Assembly (NCBI RefSeq): GCF_001625215.2
Contig: NC_030385.2
Location: forward strand, 44,913,598-44,977,597
DNA from: Daucus carota subsp. sativus
Lineage: Eukaryota > Streptophyta > Magnoliopsida > Apiales > Apiaceae
DNA: 64,000 nt
Reading direction: 5' to 3'
The first letter of the stretch is position 1. Each line of letters starts with the position of its first letter. The notes beneath the pieces were generated by a model. The model was not told the origin of the DNA and made no database searches. It saw only the letters and a program-made list of their open reading frames with translations. Shown one piece after another: positions 10,002 to 22,436 of the stretch. The position numbers were made by a program, and so were the translations under genes.

Positions 10002-13000
10002 TTTTCTTCGTTTGATAATTACACACGCTCACGCACCCGTCTTGTTACCCACACGATCAAGAACCACTAGTAGTTTCTATTTATTGTCGCTTAGTAATGT
10101 AATGTACAGTCTCGGTTTGAGTTTGCTTGTACTGTGACATTTTGTAAGTTCATAAATAATATTTCAGTGCAACTCCAGATTTACATAAATATATTTTTAT
10201 TTTTATTGGGATATATTTGCAAGATACAGTAAAATTTAGCATCGGGACTGGTTGAACTCAATGTAATCGTCTGCCTGAGTGCGATATATCTGTATTCAGA
10301 TATGTTTTTCTTTTCTCGAAAAATCGCAAATTTATTCCGAATAATAATCCAAAACGATGATGATGGTGGGATCTGGCACTGTTGTTCAACCCGTATTCGC
10401 GTTATAATTGTTCATCTCTCTGTTTTTTAATATATGGTGTTTGATTTTTTGGCACACATTTTAAGTGCTTTGATTGAATAGTTAAAAATATTATTTTTAA
10501 TTTTTTTTCCTGAATAAAATATGTAATCAAAATTTTAATTCATAAAAAAAAAATTAATTGAAAATAACATTTTTTACTAACTGGTCAACCCACACTGTGC
10601 CTAAATCAAAAGTGACATGTGTAATCAAAAGCTACCTTTTCATTTGCTCAGAAGAGAAACTCATGTAATTGTGAAAATCTTAATCCAAAGCAACTTCGGC
10701 CCAACAGTATATCTCCCACTAAAATGATAAAAACTTGTGCTAAATAGAGAGTGTGGCACCATCAAATATCGTGTGTTTTTTTAAAACTATTCATATCATA
10801 ATTATATTTGTAAATATTATTTTTAATATGAATATGAATTACAGTGTTCATGAATGGAAATGTTAACATGCAAAAGTTAAGTTAATCTTAATCCGTGATT
10901 AATATTCCATCCATCACATATTATATGTCTTGTTTTAGTTATTGAAGAGTCAACTTATGAATTCTGACCACAAATTTACACATATTATCCAACTTAAAAA
11001 AATTAAAAAAATTTATTTTATTATAAAATAGATCTAATTCCCTTCAAAATCTAGTTTTTAGATTTTTAAAATAATTTATAAATTTTTCTTTAACTAAAGG
11101 TCAAATTTTGATAAATTGACTACCTAGAAACATACAATATAAGATAGAGAGAGTACTGATCGGAGTACGAAAGCAATATATTTTGGTAAGATAATAATAG
11201 CAGGTATTAATATTTAGTGCAAGAGCACGATGACATAATATAGTGGTCATCTTTCGTCATCTTGAGTTCGATTGCATTAAAATCTACTGTGTCTCCATAG
11301 ACAAGTAAGTCCGCCAAAAACATTCTGATGTTCTGATACACAGGTACTCTGCTGAGTGCTGATAGAAAATCCTCATGTTTGATCATAACCCTCCACTACG
11401 ATGAGACAGTATCATAACTTATATGTAGTGGGGAAGTGGTTCAAAAGACTTGTATCAACCATCGGCAGAAGACTTGTAATTCACTAAGCTATAGATTTCT
11501 TTAAGTAAACAATTAGCGATTAATGGTCTCTTTGATTGAATATTGCCTATGTTACGTGTTTAAGTGTCGGATTTTATAATATTTTTAAAATTTAACTAGT
11601 TATTGGTCTATAATTAGTGTCAGAGTACTCATGTATGTCCGACATGGATACTCGGCCGTGGATCCAAAATTTTATCAAGGAAGGGACTTCATTAATATTG
11701 GGGAAGTTATCTTGTTGAAGGGGAAACAATGAGGTCAGGAGTAGTCGAAAGTCGAAGAGCAGAGTAATTTTTTAAATCTTTTCACTCCAAATCCAAGTCT
11801 TTTATGTATAATATAGATTAGTTTAGTTAATGGACTGCGCTTTCTAGTACGATGGGCTCATATTATGAATAGACAAATTTTTTTTTTATAAATACAGATG
11901 TTATGGACTCAGGGTGGGTTGAAGCCCCTGAACCCACCTTCTACATCCGCCTGTGTGAGTACTCAAAGCAAAATCAAAAATGGGATAACATAAAGGATTA
12001 CCAAAGAGCAATAATGATAACTTAATATTCCTGCTGGGACCGCTGAATACCAGCCTCTTGGAACCTTTGGTTTAATATATCTAACTTTTCACTCTGTCTT
12101 CAATTTCAGTTCATATTTCAGCATCAGAGCAGTTTCAATAGTGACCTTAACATAATACTTTTATGTACTCAATTTTAACTTCATTTGTCATTTCAGCATA
12201 AGTGGCCATTTTAAAGATCGCTTTTATATCATCATTAATTTTCATTTGTAAATGTAGTTTCGTAGTTTCGCTGGTATAAAAGTCTCTGATTTGTGATCCG
12301 TTTATTTCATACTCAGATCAGATGTATAAATACCCGTGTTTAGTCATTTTCGCCCTGCTATAGCGATCAGCCATCAGCAGATAGTACGTAAGTGTAAACT
12401 CTAAGTCCAGAACTCGATTCTTCCTTAATTATAGATGTAAGACGGATTAAGATTTCAATCAATTTATCGCTGGATGCCCAGTTGGGCCAATGCATATCTG
12501 GCAGGTAGCTGCAATTGAAGAAATTAGCATTCACACCGAAATTAAAATTATATAGTACACTGTACGTATGTAGGTATGAATATAGAACCAGATTGATGTT
12601 GATTTGTTGAAACATACAAGTATCTTACGAAAAATCGAACTCCCAGTAGTTGCATTCCTATAAAGGTCCAAATCTCGACGAGATTCTGGTTCCAAACCAT
12701 TTTTATTAATTTTCTTCCAATATTTCTATCAGGCTTAATTTAGCGGATATCAGTTTCTAACAGAATCCGAGTCACTATAGAGGTAAATGGGGATGTAATT
12801 ATTTAAAGTTTTTGTGACTGACCTGTTTCGAGAAATTTAACACAAGATAATATTAAAGAATCCTTTTTATCATCTAAATTCTAACATAGTCATCCTCTCA
12901 TCTCTACCCCTGACTTGTTACCACTCTAACTAACTCTTATATAATCTGCCTCCACCATTTTCCAACTACTACGAAACAGAGAAGATTTCGGATCAATTTC

Positions 13001-13024
13001 TGATCAACAACTTTATAGTATGCC
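10002..13024. other. Intergenic region without recognised genes
   Basis: AT-rich spacer of 3 kb before the receptor kinase gene. A stretch at about 11651-11955 ending CTACATCCGCCTG looks like a worn hAT-type element, but no target duplication could be fixed. The rest shows no coding signal. Confidence 0.5.
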
Positions 13025-16000
13025 ATGAATATAAACGCGATCAAATTGCTCAATATCATTGCAGTACTTGTACTCCTTGTGTCAGTTTTAGCGCAAGCAC
13101 ATGTCTCAACAAAGTGTCAGCAATCATGCGGATCAGCCAAACACGTTCCCTTCCCGTTCGGATTCTCCTCAGGCTGCGAAATCCAGCTCAGCTGCGTCAA
13201 CGACACCGTTCTAATCGGAGACTTCCCCGTTCAGAAAATCACTTCTGACAAAATACTAGTGAATATTCCTGCCAAATGTGGCCGGCCTATGAAAACCCTG
13301 CAGCAATTCTTCAACCTGAATTACGCGCCAACACGAGACAACGGGATTCTGTTACAGAACTGCACAACTCCCGTGACAGGATGTCTGATTCCTAGTACTC
13401 TGGTCCAAACAAACCTGGAATTCCTGGATTGTGGATCGTCGAAAAATAAAGATAAAATAAGTTGTTATTCGGTACAAAATAACGAGACTTTATTCATCGA
13501 TTATGCAAATGTTACGAACACTAAGTGTGACTACCTGATCTCCGCGGTGTCTACACAGACTTTTAGTAATAGCTCTGCAGTGTCTTTGGAAGTTCAGGTT
13601 GTGCAGCTAGGGTGGTGGCTACAAGGGCCTTGTTCGTGTTCTAGTGATGCCACATGCACTAATGTTACGTCTCCGATTAACGGCCAGCCGGGGCACCGGT
13701 GTAGCTGCCGTGATGGATTTCACGGCGACGGGTTCAGTGCTGGCATCGGCTGCCGGAAAGGTATTTCTCTGTCCCTGAGAAAATTCCTAGTACTAAATTC
13801 CAAATCATATAAATTTAGCGAGGAATATTTATGCTAGATTAATCATTAAATTACTTGCAAAATAGAATTTGATAAAAAAATTATTTAACTTGCACCAAAA
13901 TGTTTTCACTATTAAGTTTTCAAATTTTTATGATTAGCAAAAATTAGGAATTCTTCTTATCCCTGCAAGTCTCAAAACAATCTCCTAGCTTAATAGCATA
14001 TTCTCTGAGTTCTATCCGTCACAAATTATGAGAATACTGAGAGTGGTTGAAAATCAAATACGAGATATTAATTTCTGTTAATATTACTCGCTTTGATCCA
14101 TAATAAGAGTCGTTTTAATTTTTTACACGTAATTTGTTATATAAAAAAAATATTTTCTACATATTATTTTTCATTTTTTTTTCAAATAAAAATTTAATAA
14201 CTATATTTTATTAGAAAAGGAATTTGAAAAATAATATATATAAATATATTTTTTTTACATCTCAAATTACGTGCAAAAATCAAAGCAGCTTTTATTTTGA
14301 GACGAGGAGAATAGTTACCCACAGGGCCGGCTCTACCTTAAAGCAAACTAAGCAGTTGCTTAGGGCCCCCAAACCAAAAAGGGCCCGAAAAATTTAAAAT
14401 CCCTTTATATATATGTATACACAAATATTAATATTTGTTTTAATAAAAAATTTATTGAAAACAAAATTTTATCAAACAATTCTAATTTCTTTAATACATT
14501 TAATTAATAATATAAAATGACTTATTATTTAAAAATTAGAATAATTAAATTATTTATCATTTAATTGAAATATTTTTGAAATATAAATTATTTTATCATG
14601 TTTCTATAAATAAAATTTATCATATTTATATAAATATTTGTTCAAAAAAATTAAAATATATATCACGGATAATTGTGATGAAAATATTATACCATTTATC
14701 AATATATTTCATGTACAAAATGTATAGAATCAAATACAAAAAATAATAGTAACAGATGTAAAAGAAGTCTAAAGACAAGTATGTGTCATAAATAATTTTG
14801 CTAGTTAAATGTAATATCAAGTTTATTAAAGTAAATGTTAATTATCAATATTAAAATTACTTAGTTTTTTTTTCTTTGTTTATATAAATGATAAAATATT
14901 AAGAATAAAAAATTACTCTTTCAATTTGTCTTTTTAGCTTTCACTGTGTGCATCAGTTCATATGTAAGATACTAAACAGTTGTAATCCTTTTTGGTACCT
15001 TTCTCATCTTCATCATTCAACATCCAACATTGAGGTAAGGATTTTATAATAATAAATTTATATTACACCAAAAAAATTATATATAAATATGTATGGGCCT
15101 CATTTTCAGATTTTGCTTAGGGCCCCAAATTTGATTGAGCCGGCCCTGGTTACCCATCTCTTGAAGCGTGATGTTAGGAGAAGAACATAGCAGATAATAC
15201 AGTATCCGTGACAAAAACATGTCGTTGTGATTATACTAAAGTTTGTTAGTGTGTCATTACTTTAATAACACTTGACGCAGGAACAAATTGTTGGTTCGTT
15301 TATAATATTTTGATTAGGGCTGCTGTCCCCTGATAATGACTTATAAGGTCCACTAATCAAAATTATCAGAAAATGCTAAACATGATTATCAAGTCGATAC
15401 AGAAATCATAATCTTTTCACACACGCAACAAAACAAAGTTCAACAAAATTGACTTTAGCGAGCCCATTCATCACCAAGGAGCATATAGTAAACGCTGAAA
15501 TGCATATTTAAATATTTGCAATCGATTAAAGTATGAAAATAGGAAAAACTATATATGTACAGATGCATATTTGTTTGTATTTCAATGCAACGGATCTGAA
15601 CTTGGATACTTGCGTCTCAGTTGAGAATATGTGATGCATGTGTGTACAAGTTTTCGACGGTTTAGGATTTTGGTAAACCACGTAAGCTAAATTAACAAAT
15701 GTTATATGCAACGGTCTCAATTTATGGCCGTTTGGTTATACCTTAGCTGGCAAAATTGACTTTAGTCAATAATGTACTCCCTCCGTCCCATTTCATGTGA
15801 CCCTTATTCCTTTTTGGGACGTCCCAAAAAGAATGAACCTACAATACTTACTATTTTTGAACACTACTTTTCACTATTACACCCACTACTTTCTTCCACT
15901 ATCTCTTTTCTATAATAATATAAACACTATTACACCCACTATCTTCCTCCACTATCTCAAATCTATTACTATTAAATATTGGTAGGTCCCACCACTTTAC

Positions 16001-17955
16001 CCACTTTTCAACTAAACTTACTACATTTTTCTTAATCTCCGTGAAAGTCAAACCAGCTCACTCTTTTTGGGACGGAGGGAGTAATCAGTAGAGGTATGAA
16101 AAATGAAACCTACTCACTTGTGCATAGCGCATGACTCTGGTTTCGGGTGGATTGTTGGGTTTGATATACACTCATCGATTATATGTTTATGTTAGATTTA
16201 TGTTGTGATATATAATAAGTGGTTTCTGGTGGATTATTGGATTTGATATACAGTCATCATCGATTATAGGTTTATGTTAGATTTATATTGTGATATATAA
16301 TAAGTGTTTGTAATGCATGGTATTGATGATAATAGTAAATTTGATTAGAGTTTAAAATATAATTAGGTTTTCTTTCAATAATTTAAATTTTAAGATGAAG
16401 TGATTCTCGTATCACAACTCATTCGACAGAGCTCTGAAGTTTGACTTTCTCTCACCTCCGATATCTTCACAATTTCCATCTAACATTTTAAAATTTTAAA
16501 TGAACGGTTTCTTAACAACTACAAAAATTGATCTCATATTAAAGATAATATGTTCCTGCATCTACTTGTACAACATACATTGCACCAGAAATATTTTGGT
16601 ATTGAAGTTGCTGTTAGATACCTTAATAACATTTTACCGCTGACTTGTTAATAGATTTGGGGTGCAACATAGGGAGGTTCTTTAGAGGCCATTGCGGGGG
16701 AAGCGATAAAATAGTCATGTTAATCGGAGGTACTGCTGCTGGTGTTCTGTTGATGGGCTGTATCGGACTGGTTCTTCGTCGTCGATTCACCTCCAAGACT
16801 GAAAAAAGAAGAATTGGCAGACTTTATGATACTAAAGGCCTTAGCATACCTGTATTTCCCTACAAAGAAATAGAAAAGGCCACTCATAACTTCTCTGATA
16901 AACGTCGACTGGGGACTGGAGCCTACGGAACTGTGTACTGTGGAAAACTCCGTAGTGATGATCAGTGGGTTGCGATTAAGAGAATCAAACGGGGGGCAGA
17001 TAGAGAAAGCATTGAGAATGTCATGAATGAGATCAAGCTCCTCTCTTCTGTCAATCATCCGAATCTTGTCCGCCTATTGGGCTGTTCAATTGAAAGAAAT
17101 GAACAGATTCTTGTGTATGAGTTTATGCCTAATGGAACTCTCTGCCAGCATTTGCATAGAGAGAGAGGCAATGGGCTTGCATGGTCGGTTCGTCTCACTA
17201 TTGCAGCTGAAACTGCACAAGCCATCGCCCATCTCCACTCTAGCATAAACCCTCCGATATACCACAGAGATATCAAGTCCAGCAACATTTTATTGGATTA
17301 CAATTACAAGACAAAGCTTGCAGATTTTGGACTTTCTAGAATTGGAATGACTGAATCGTCGCATATTTCCACTGCCCCTCAGGGTACACCAGGGTATCTG
17401 GACCCTCAGTATCACCAAAACTATCATCTCTCGGATAAAAGTGATGTCTATAGCTTCGGGGTGGTGCTTCTTGAGATTATAACCGCATTAAAAGTGATAG
17501 ACTTCACGCGCCAGAAGAATGAAGTAAATTTAGCTTCTTTTGCTATAGATAGGATTGGGAAGGGTCTACTGAATGAAATTGTTGATCCCTTTATTGTGTC
17601 AACTCTAGACGAAGCGACCTTCTCATCAATGCACAAAGTGGCAGAACTGGCATTTAGATGCATAGCATTTCATAGTGAAACAAGGCCTTCGATGACAGAA
17701 GTAGCGGCTGAACTAGAGCAAATCAGGCTAAATCAACGTGTAACCACAGAAGAGATAAACATGTCTTCATCAGGAGGCCAGAGTCCTCTGAGAGTTGTCA
17801 CCAAGATATCGGTATTGAACAACAAAGTTCTGTCTGCAAGTTTGAATTCAGTAGACAGTGAAAAAAACTTTTCGCCTAATTCTGTGCAGGACTCATGGAC
17901 AACTGACAGAAGCTCCCCTTCATCAAATGGTCTGCTATCTCATACAACTCAGTGA
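13025..17955 (+). CDS. WAKL14: Wall-associated receptor kinase-like protein, WAKL14 type
   Basis: Two exons, 13025-13760 and 16655-17955, join in phase to 678 aa. A signal peptide (residues 1-25) leads into the Cys-rich galacturonan-binding WAK domain (CQQSCG, PFPFGF) and an EGF-like segment ending CSCRDGFHGDGF. One membrane helix lies at about 265-287. The kinase has all landmarks: GTGAYG loop (332-338), Lys 354, HRD in HRDIKSSNILLD (from 449), DFG (469-471) and GTPGYLDPQY. It is thus an active RD kinase by sequence. The EFMPNGTL, HLSDKSDVYSFGV and EVNLAS blocks match Arabidopsis WAKL14 closely. Such receptors sit in the plasma membrane and are thought to sense cell-wall pectin. The 2.9-kb intron is filled with three transposons. 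A Ser-rich tail follows the kinase and its last ~140 bp are repeated downstream. Confidence 0.92.
14087..14311. mobile_element. Degraded Stowaway-like MITE in the WAKL14 intron
   Basis: Inverted ends CTCGCTTTGATCC and the complement of CTCCTCGTCTC are flanked by TA. Internal arms containing CACGTAATTTG pair with CAAATTACGTG. Age-related mismatches are many. The hAT element beside it inserted just past its right edge. Confidence 0.55.
14322..15148. mobile_element. Non-autonomous hAT element in the WAKL14 intron
   Basis: An 827-bp element with terminal inverted repeats CAGGGCCGGCTC / GAGCCGGCCCTG, flanked by a perfect 8-bp duplication GTTACCCA (14314-14321 and 15149-15156), diagnostic of hAT transposition. 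The inner part is AT-rich with no transposase; the subterminal GCTTAGGGCCCC is also inverted. Confidence 0.9.
15777..16081. mobile_element. Stowaway MITE in the WAKL14 intron
   Basis: A 305-bp element with TIRs CTCCCTCCGTCCCA / TTTTGGGACGGAGGGAG, flanked by TA. It shares internal sequence (a GGTAGGTCCCACCACTTTACCCA-like block) with the elements at 22133-22436 and 33790-34070. Confidence 0.85.
16139..16305. repeat. 84-bp tandem duplication in the WAKL14 intron
   Basis: Copies at 16139-16220 and 16221-16305 both run from GGTTTC.GGTGGATT to GTGATATATAATAAGT with a few differences, including a CAT insertion in the second. It lies about 350 bp before the kinase exon. Confidence 0.85.
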
Positions 17956-18140
17956 TCAATAATCTATCATCTGTATGCATGGCTACCAAGTGACCTGCAT
18001 TCGATAACAAAGGTTTGTCTGAGAGTTCAATTCAGTACAGCGAGGATTTTCCCCCAGTTCTGTGCAGGACTCGTGGAATACTAATGGGAGCTCCTCATCC
18101 TCAAATAGTTCTCTATCTCATACAACTTGGTGATCAATAA
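17828..18140 (+). repeat. Tandem duplicate of the WAKL14 3' end
   Basis: The end of the coding sequence (about 17828-17968: from the GAATTCAGTAGACAGT region through TCTGTGCAGGACTC to the TGATCAATAA around the stop) is repeated, diverged, at about 18012-18140 in the 3' flank. The second copy keeps TCTGTGCAGGACTCGTGG and CTATCTCATACAACT. Confidence 0.75.
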
Positions 18141-19201
18141 GTATTATCTTTCTCAGGTGGATGGCTTTTTTTGTGAGATCTTAAAGAATTTTTGGTGTTA
18201 CTCCAAGTATTTATTGTGTATAAATAGTCTGCTATCTTGCCAAAAGGATTTAGATGTGTAAAATTATCATAGCAAAATCATCTTCAAAATGTAAAATAAA
18301 TGTTTCAAGAATCTCAGTCACTACTGTCACTACTCACCAGTGTTTATTCAGAGAGACGGGCAAACTGGAATACTATTGATGATAAGTATGTTTTCGATCA
18401 TACTGGAGACAAACCTGTAACATACACTTCTGACAATGTAAGAATTAAACTGAAATGTATCCCAGCTAATGTTTTACCCTGACACTGCATCTGTGGAACT
18501 TAGAGCTTGCTTATGGCTTTTCTAGTTTCACAGCCATTTGAATAAAGCGGAGAAAAAAGATTAAAACAACTTCCATAATTAACACGTTTTCATCAGAAAG
18601 GTGAACATGACAGATTCATTTGATCAGGTAACAGAACAGATCAACTGAAACCATTGTTATGCAGTCTATGTAAACACCGAAATGCTCAGGAGAGTTGAAA
18701 ATAAACATAAATCTGGAGATTCCGGAACAGGCGAACATCTAGAACTGCTTCGGAATCTATGGGAAGGCAAGAGACAACCCGGCAAAGATAATTTCTGTAA
18801 CAACAGCAAATGGGAGCAGCCTAAACCGTGCAATCGGGAATATACAACTGTATATGCATGATTAATAATTGAATCTCATTATTTCACTAATTTCCTGAAT
18901 TATGGTCACGTTTTGTTTTACAAGTGCAGACATCATCGACAAGCATGTGATAAAAAGAAGAAAAGAGAGATTGGTACTTTCACTAGCACATTTTTTATCA
19001 TAAAGATCCAAAATCAACATGACAATAATATCTCTTTCCAAGTTATATCAGTGACTGAAAAAGCTAAAGAATAATGCACATTTGCCAAAATATCACATCC
19101 CACTAAAAATAATGCACATTTGCACTATAACCCACCCAATCCGACCCGACCCGCTAACCTTTCCGGCTCACCGGGAAATCAAGATCACCAGTGTTCTGCA
19201 T
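18141..19201. other. Spacer between convergent WAKL14 and AOS genes
   Basis: About 1 kb with no recognised gene, probably holding the 3' UTRs of both convergent genes. A CCGACCCGACCCGCTAACC stretch just before the AOS stop (about 19140-19158) is the only GC-rich part. Confidence 0.5.
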
Positions 19202-20761
19202 TCAGAAACTAGCCCTCTTCAGAGAAGTCACAGTAACAGAAACTCCAATGGGAACTTTAGCCACATCGATCTCGAACGAATCGTACCTCATAAACAGCTC
19301 CACAACCAATAACCTCGCGGCCAAGACCACGAAATCTTTACCAGCACATTGCTTATTCGCAACTGTAGGACTCTCATTCTCCGGTCCATTAGACCATAAA
19401 ACATGTTTGAGCAGTTGTTCCCCTTCCCCAACAAACCGATCAGGCACAAATTCATCAGGCCTGTCAAAGATCTTCGGGTCCCTAGTCGCGAAAGGCTGGT
19501 ACCCGAAGATCATTTCCCCTTCTTTCACCTCAAAGGCCGCGTCATGAGACTCGATGATCAGATCACGCTTGGCCCGCCCGTACTGCGAGGCCACGGGCGG
19601 GTCAATCCTAAGACATTCATACACAACCGACTTCATCAACGGCATCTGTTCCATTGCTCCCATCATTATTTTCCCACCGTTAGATCTGATCACAGATCGG
19701 ATCTCGGTGGCCAGCTTCGTGTGGATCTTCGCACCCGCACGGCCAATTGACTTCATCATATTAGGAAACAAAAACTTCATTCCCCCGAAAGAATTAAAAC
19801 ACGTCGAAAACACAAAATTATGACACGCCTCCTCCCTCGAAATCCCATTTTTTTCCGCCTCGTCGAGTAAAAAACCCGAAGACTCGTAAAAAAACTCGTA
19901 GAGCCTAGCATAATCCTTTTTCACCAGCGCAGGTGGAAGCGAAAATGTGTGAATCAATAATTCTTCCAATAATTTCGGGAGCCCGAGTACTAACAACGGG
20001 TGAAGATTGAACAAAACCCATTTGCTTACGAGTTTCGGACCATCAGAGCCTAGTTTGGCGGAAGTCGGGTCAACACCGTGCAATGATCTCGCTAAAAAAT
20101 TAAACGCGGCCTGATCATTGGCCTCAGAGAAGCTAGATTTCCCCGTTTTTTCTATCTCAGCTTCGAGTTTCTCGAATAATTCTCCATAACTGGATTGAAA
20201 TTCAGGGATCACTTTACTAGCTCGTGATCGCAGCTGAAAGAACAGAAGGTTCTTGAGCTTCTCGTGGCTCGGTTCTGACGGATCCAGATACGAAAGTATT
20301 CGATATCCGCCTGTTAGCTCAGTGGACGGCATGAACGTCCCGGTGAAGAGATTTTTCTTTTCGACTTTCGAGACGTCGAAAAGCACCGGGAAGCTCTTGC
20401 CGTCGAGCAAGACGACGACGTTAGGATTCTTCGCAATGAAAGGTCCGGGTGGCATGTTGGTTCTAAAAACAGTTGACTGGTATTTTTGGACTCGGGACTT
20501 AAAATACTCCTCCTTGCCTTGGTTGTAAAAATAATCCAGTCGGTCGGTAATTGGGCCGATTATCGGGAGCCCGTACCCTCCCGGGACTTTTTTGACCGGG
20601 AGGGTCACGGACTCGGGTTTGGCTGCTGCATAGAGCGGAGGTTTTTCGGATTCAGATACGGATGCGGAGACACGGAGAGTACGAAAAGTGTGTGGTTTGG
20701 AAGGTGTGTGGTATGGGAGTTGGGGAGAAGTGAATGAGGTAGTGTAAGAGATTGATGCCAT
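19202..20761 (-). CDS. AOS: Allene oxide synthase (CYP74A), plastidial
   Basis: This enzyme dehydrates 13-hydroperoxy-linolenic acid to an unstable allene oxide, the first committed step to jasmonate, at the plastid membrane. A single exon encodes 519 aa from the ATG at 20761; the frame runs eight codons upstream but starts there with TTG. A Ser/Thr-rich plastid transit peptide covers about 30-50 residues. CYP74 hallmarks are present: VPGGYGLP near the mature start, ELTGGYRILSYLDPSEP, the FNSFGGMKFLFP version of the I-helix without the usual oxygen-binding Thr, ExxR in YECLR, and a heme loop with the CYP74-specific insert before NKQCAGKD (Cys about 472). Lack of introns is common in dicot AOS genes. 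Two CACGTG boxes upstream fit jasmonate feedback by MYC2-type factors (inference). Confidence 0.96.
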   Translation of the reverse strand: MASISYTTSFTSPQLPYHTPSKPHTFRTLRVSASVSESEKPPLYAAAKPESVTLPVKKVPGGYGLPIIGPITDRLDYFYNQGKEEYFKSRVQKYQSTVFRTNMPPGPFIAKNPNVVVLLDGKSFPVLFDVSKVEKKNLFTGTFMPSTELTGGYRILSYLDPSEPSHEKLKNLLFFQLRSRASKVIPEFQSSYGELFEKLEAEIEKTGKSSFSEANDQAAFNFLARSLHGVDPTSAKLGSDGPKLVSKWVLFNLHPLLVLGLPKLLEELLIHTFSLPPALVKKDYARLYEFFYESSGFLLDEAEKNGISREEACHNFVFSTCFNSFGGMKFLFPNMMKSIGRAGAKIHTKLATEIRSVIRSNGGKIMMGAMEQMPLMKSVVYECLRIDPPVASQYGRAKRDLIIESHDAAFEVKEGEMIFGYQPFATRDPKIFDRPDEFVPDRFVGEGEQLLKHVLWSNGPENESPTVANKQCAGKDFVVLAARLLVVELFMRYDSFEIDVAKVPIGVSVTVTSLKRASF

Positions 20762-20829
20762 CTTGGTACGAGATTTGGACACCAATTGGAGGTGTTTGAG
20801 TTTGTGTTAATGGGGGAGGATTGAATGAG

Positions 20830-20841
20830 ATATATATATAA
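20830..20841 (-). promoter_or_regulatory. TATA box of AOS
   Basis: TATATATATA on the minus strand lies about 70 bp upstream of the AOS start codon, the normal distance for a plant promoter. Confidence 0.6.
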
Positions 20842-21474
20842 TTAATGAAATGAGGTTGCGAAGACTTTTAGCAGAGGAGAAAAGCAAGAGAATATAGTCC
20901 ACTTTGCTGTAGTGGGCTTCCCGTCGGAAAATTAAAAACACGAGCTATTTTGTTCCTCCGACCACGTTTTTTATTTGATTTCTGAGACTGCATACAGCTA
21001 AAAATGTTGCTCTTAGTAATACATGGAAGGTATTCGATTGGAAAATCTTAAAAATTTATTAAAATCTGAAATATTTAATTGGAATTTTAAATTATTCTAT
21101 AAAATGTGATGGTATTCAATCAGATTTTAAAATCGGATGTTATTCAATATAGATTGTATAAAATTAATTAAAATTCAATAATATTTAAATGATTATTATT
21201 TTTTAGATTTCATAAAACGATGAATTCCTTGAGAGTGTATTTTAAATTTTTTTGAAATCTCATCAAAATCAATGTGATTCTGAAGTATCGTGCATAAATC
21301 CTAAATAATCTATATCAACTCTACGATATTTTATCAAGAATCCACACAAAATTAAAATCACATACAATTATTAAAATCCATGATAAAAAAACAAAAATAT
21401 CTCAATAATCAATTTGTTTATATCTAATCAATAATTTGTAATGATTATTCAATTATTGATAATAAAAAAAATGA

Positions 21475-21689
21475 CACGTGATCCTAATAATTCATGCTCA
21501 CTTGAGAATAATTTGAAGTATCTCTCGGACATAAATAAATTATTGATAAACAAATTGATTATAAATTATAAATAAATTATTGATTATTGATAAACAAATT
21601 GATTATTGAGATATTTTTATTTTAATATAGACGTTTTTGGATGTTTTCAATCCTCACTTCTCCGTGTATATTAAAAATGGAAGCACGTG
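21475..21689. promoter_or_regulatory. Two G-boxes (CACGTG) upstream of AOS
   Basis: CACGTG palindromes at 21475-21480 and 21684-21689 lie about 0.7 and 0.9 kb upstream of the AOS ATG. G-boxes are bound by MYC2-type bHLH factors in jasmonate-responsive promoters (established). Whether these two are used is inference. Confidence 0.4.
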
Positions 21690-22132
21690 GGTTTCTAACC
21701 GACCGCATTTACTTTATGATAGATTACTCTATTTCCCGATTTTTAATTAAGTTGCTGGCTTATCGTGGATGACGACACGGATTAATATTTACTAAATTTA
21801 TTTATACATACTACAAATGTAACCAAAAATCCAAATTTATTAAAGTGAAGTTGATGATCAGGTCTTTGTCAAATAGAGAAAGATTGAATACTCTGAGGTA
21901 TGAAAGGCAAAACCAGTCAAAAGCACTCACCCTTGACCTCTTTTTTGGTTACTGCATCTTTATATCGAATGCAAACGTGCGCCGCTAACGCCGTCTACCA
22001 ATAATATCGTGTCTTTATTACGCAAGTATGGACGGTAAATAGAAGAGTCAAAGCTAGCAATTACTAATTGGTCACTCCCATTATTTTCGGTCCCGTAAAA
22101 AGTACCTCAAAATTTGTTCCTAAAACATTTTA

Positions 22133-22436
22133 CTCCCTCCGTCTCCCTCAATTGTTTATATTGGAGGGGGATACGGAGACCAAGACAATGTATGAAAAAT
22201 GAGTAAAGTTAGATGAAAAGTGGGTAAAGTGGTGGGACCTATCAATATTTGATAACAGATTTAAGATAGTGGAGGAAAGTAGTGGGTGTAATAGTAATTT
22301 TTATTGTTAAATATGAGATAGTAGAGGAAGATAGTGGGTGTAATGATGGAAAAAACTTACGATTTATAGTAACGTAAAGAAATGAGAGGGACATCCCAAA
22401 ATAGTAACCGTAAAGAAATGAGATAGACAGGAGGAG
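22133..22436. mobile_element. Stowaway MITE upstream of AOS
   Basis: About 304 bp with ends CTCCCTCCGTCTCC and GACAGGAGGAG, flanked by TA. The internal AAAGTGGGTAAAGTGGTGGGACC block is shared with the elements at 15777 and 33790, so they form one family. Confidence 0.8.

Noticed and set aside
11651-11955. Possible worn hAT-type element ending CTACATCCGCCTG
   Set aside because: The left end matches weakly and no 8-bp duplication could be fixed.
12367-12615. 82-codon minus-strand frame
   Set aside because: No domain, no promoter or splice context, and composition like the surrounding spacer.
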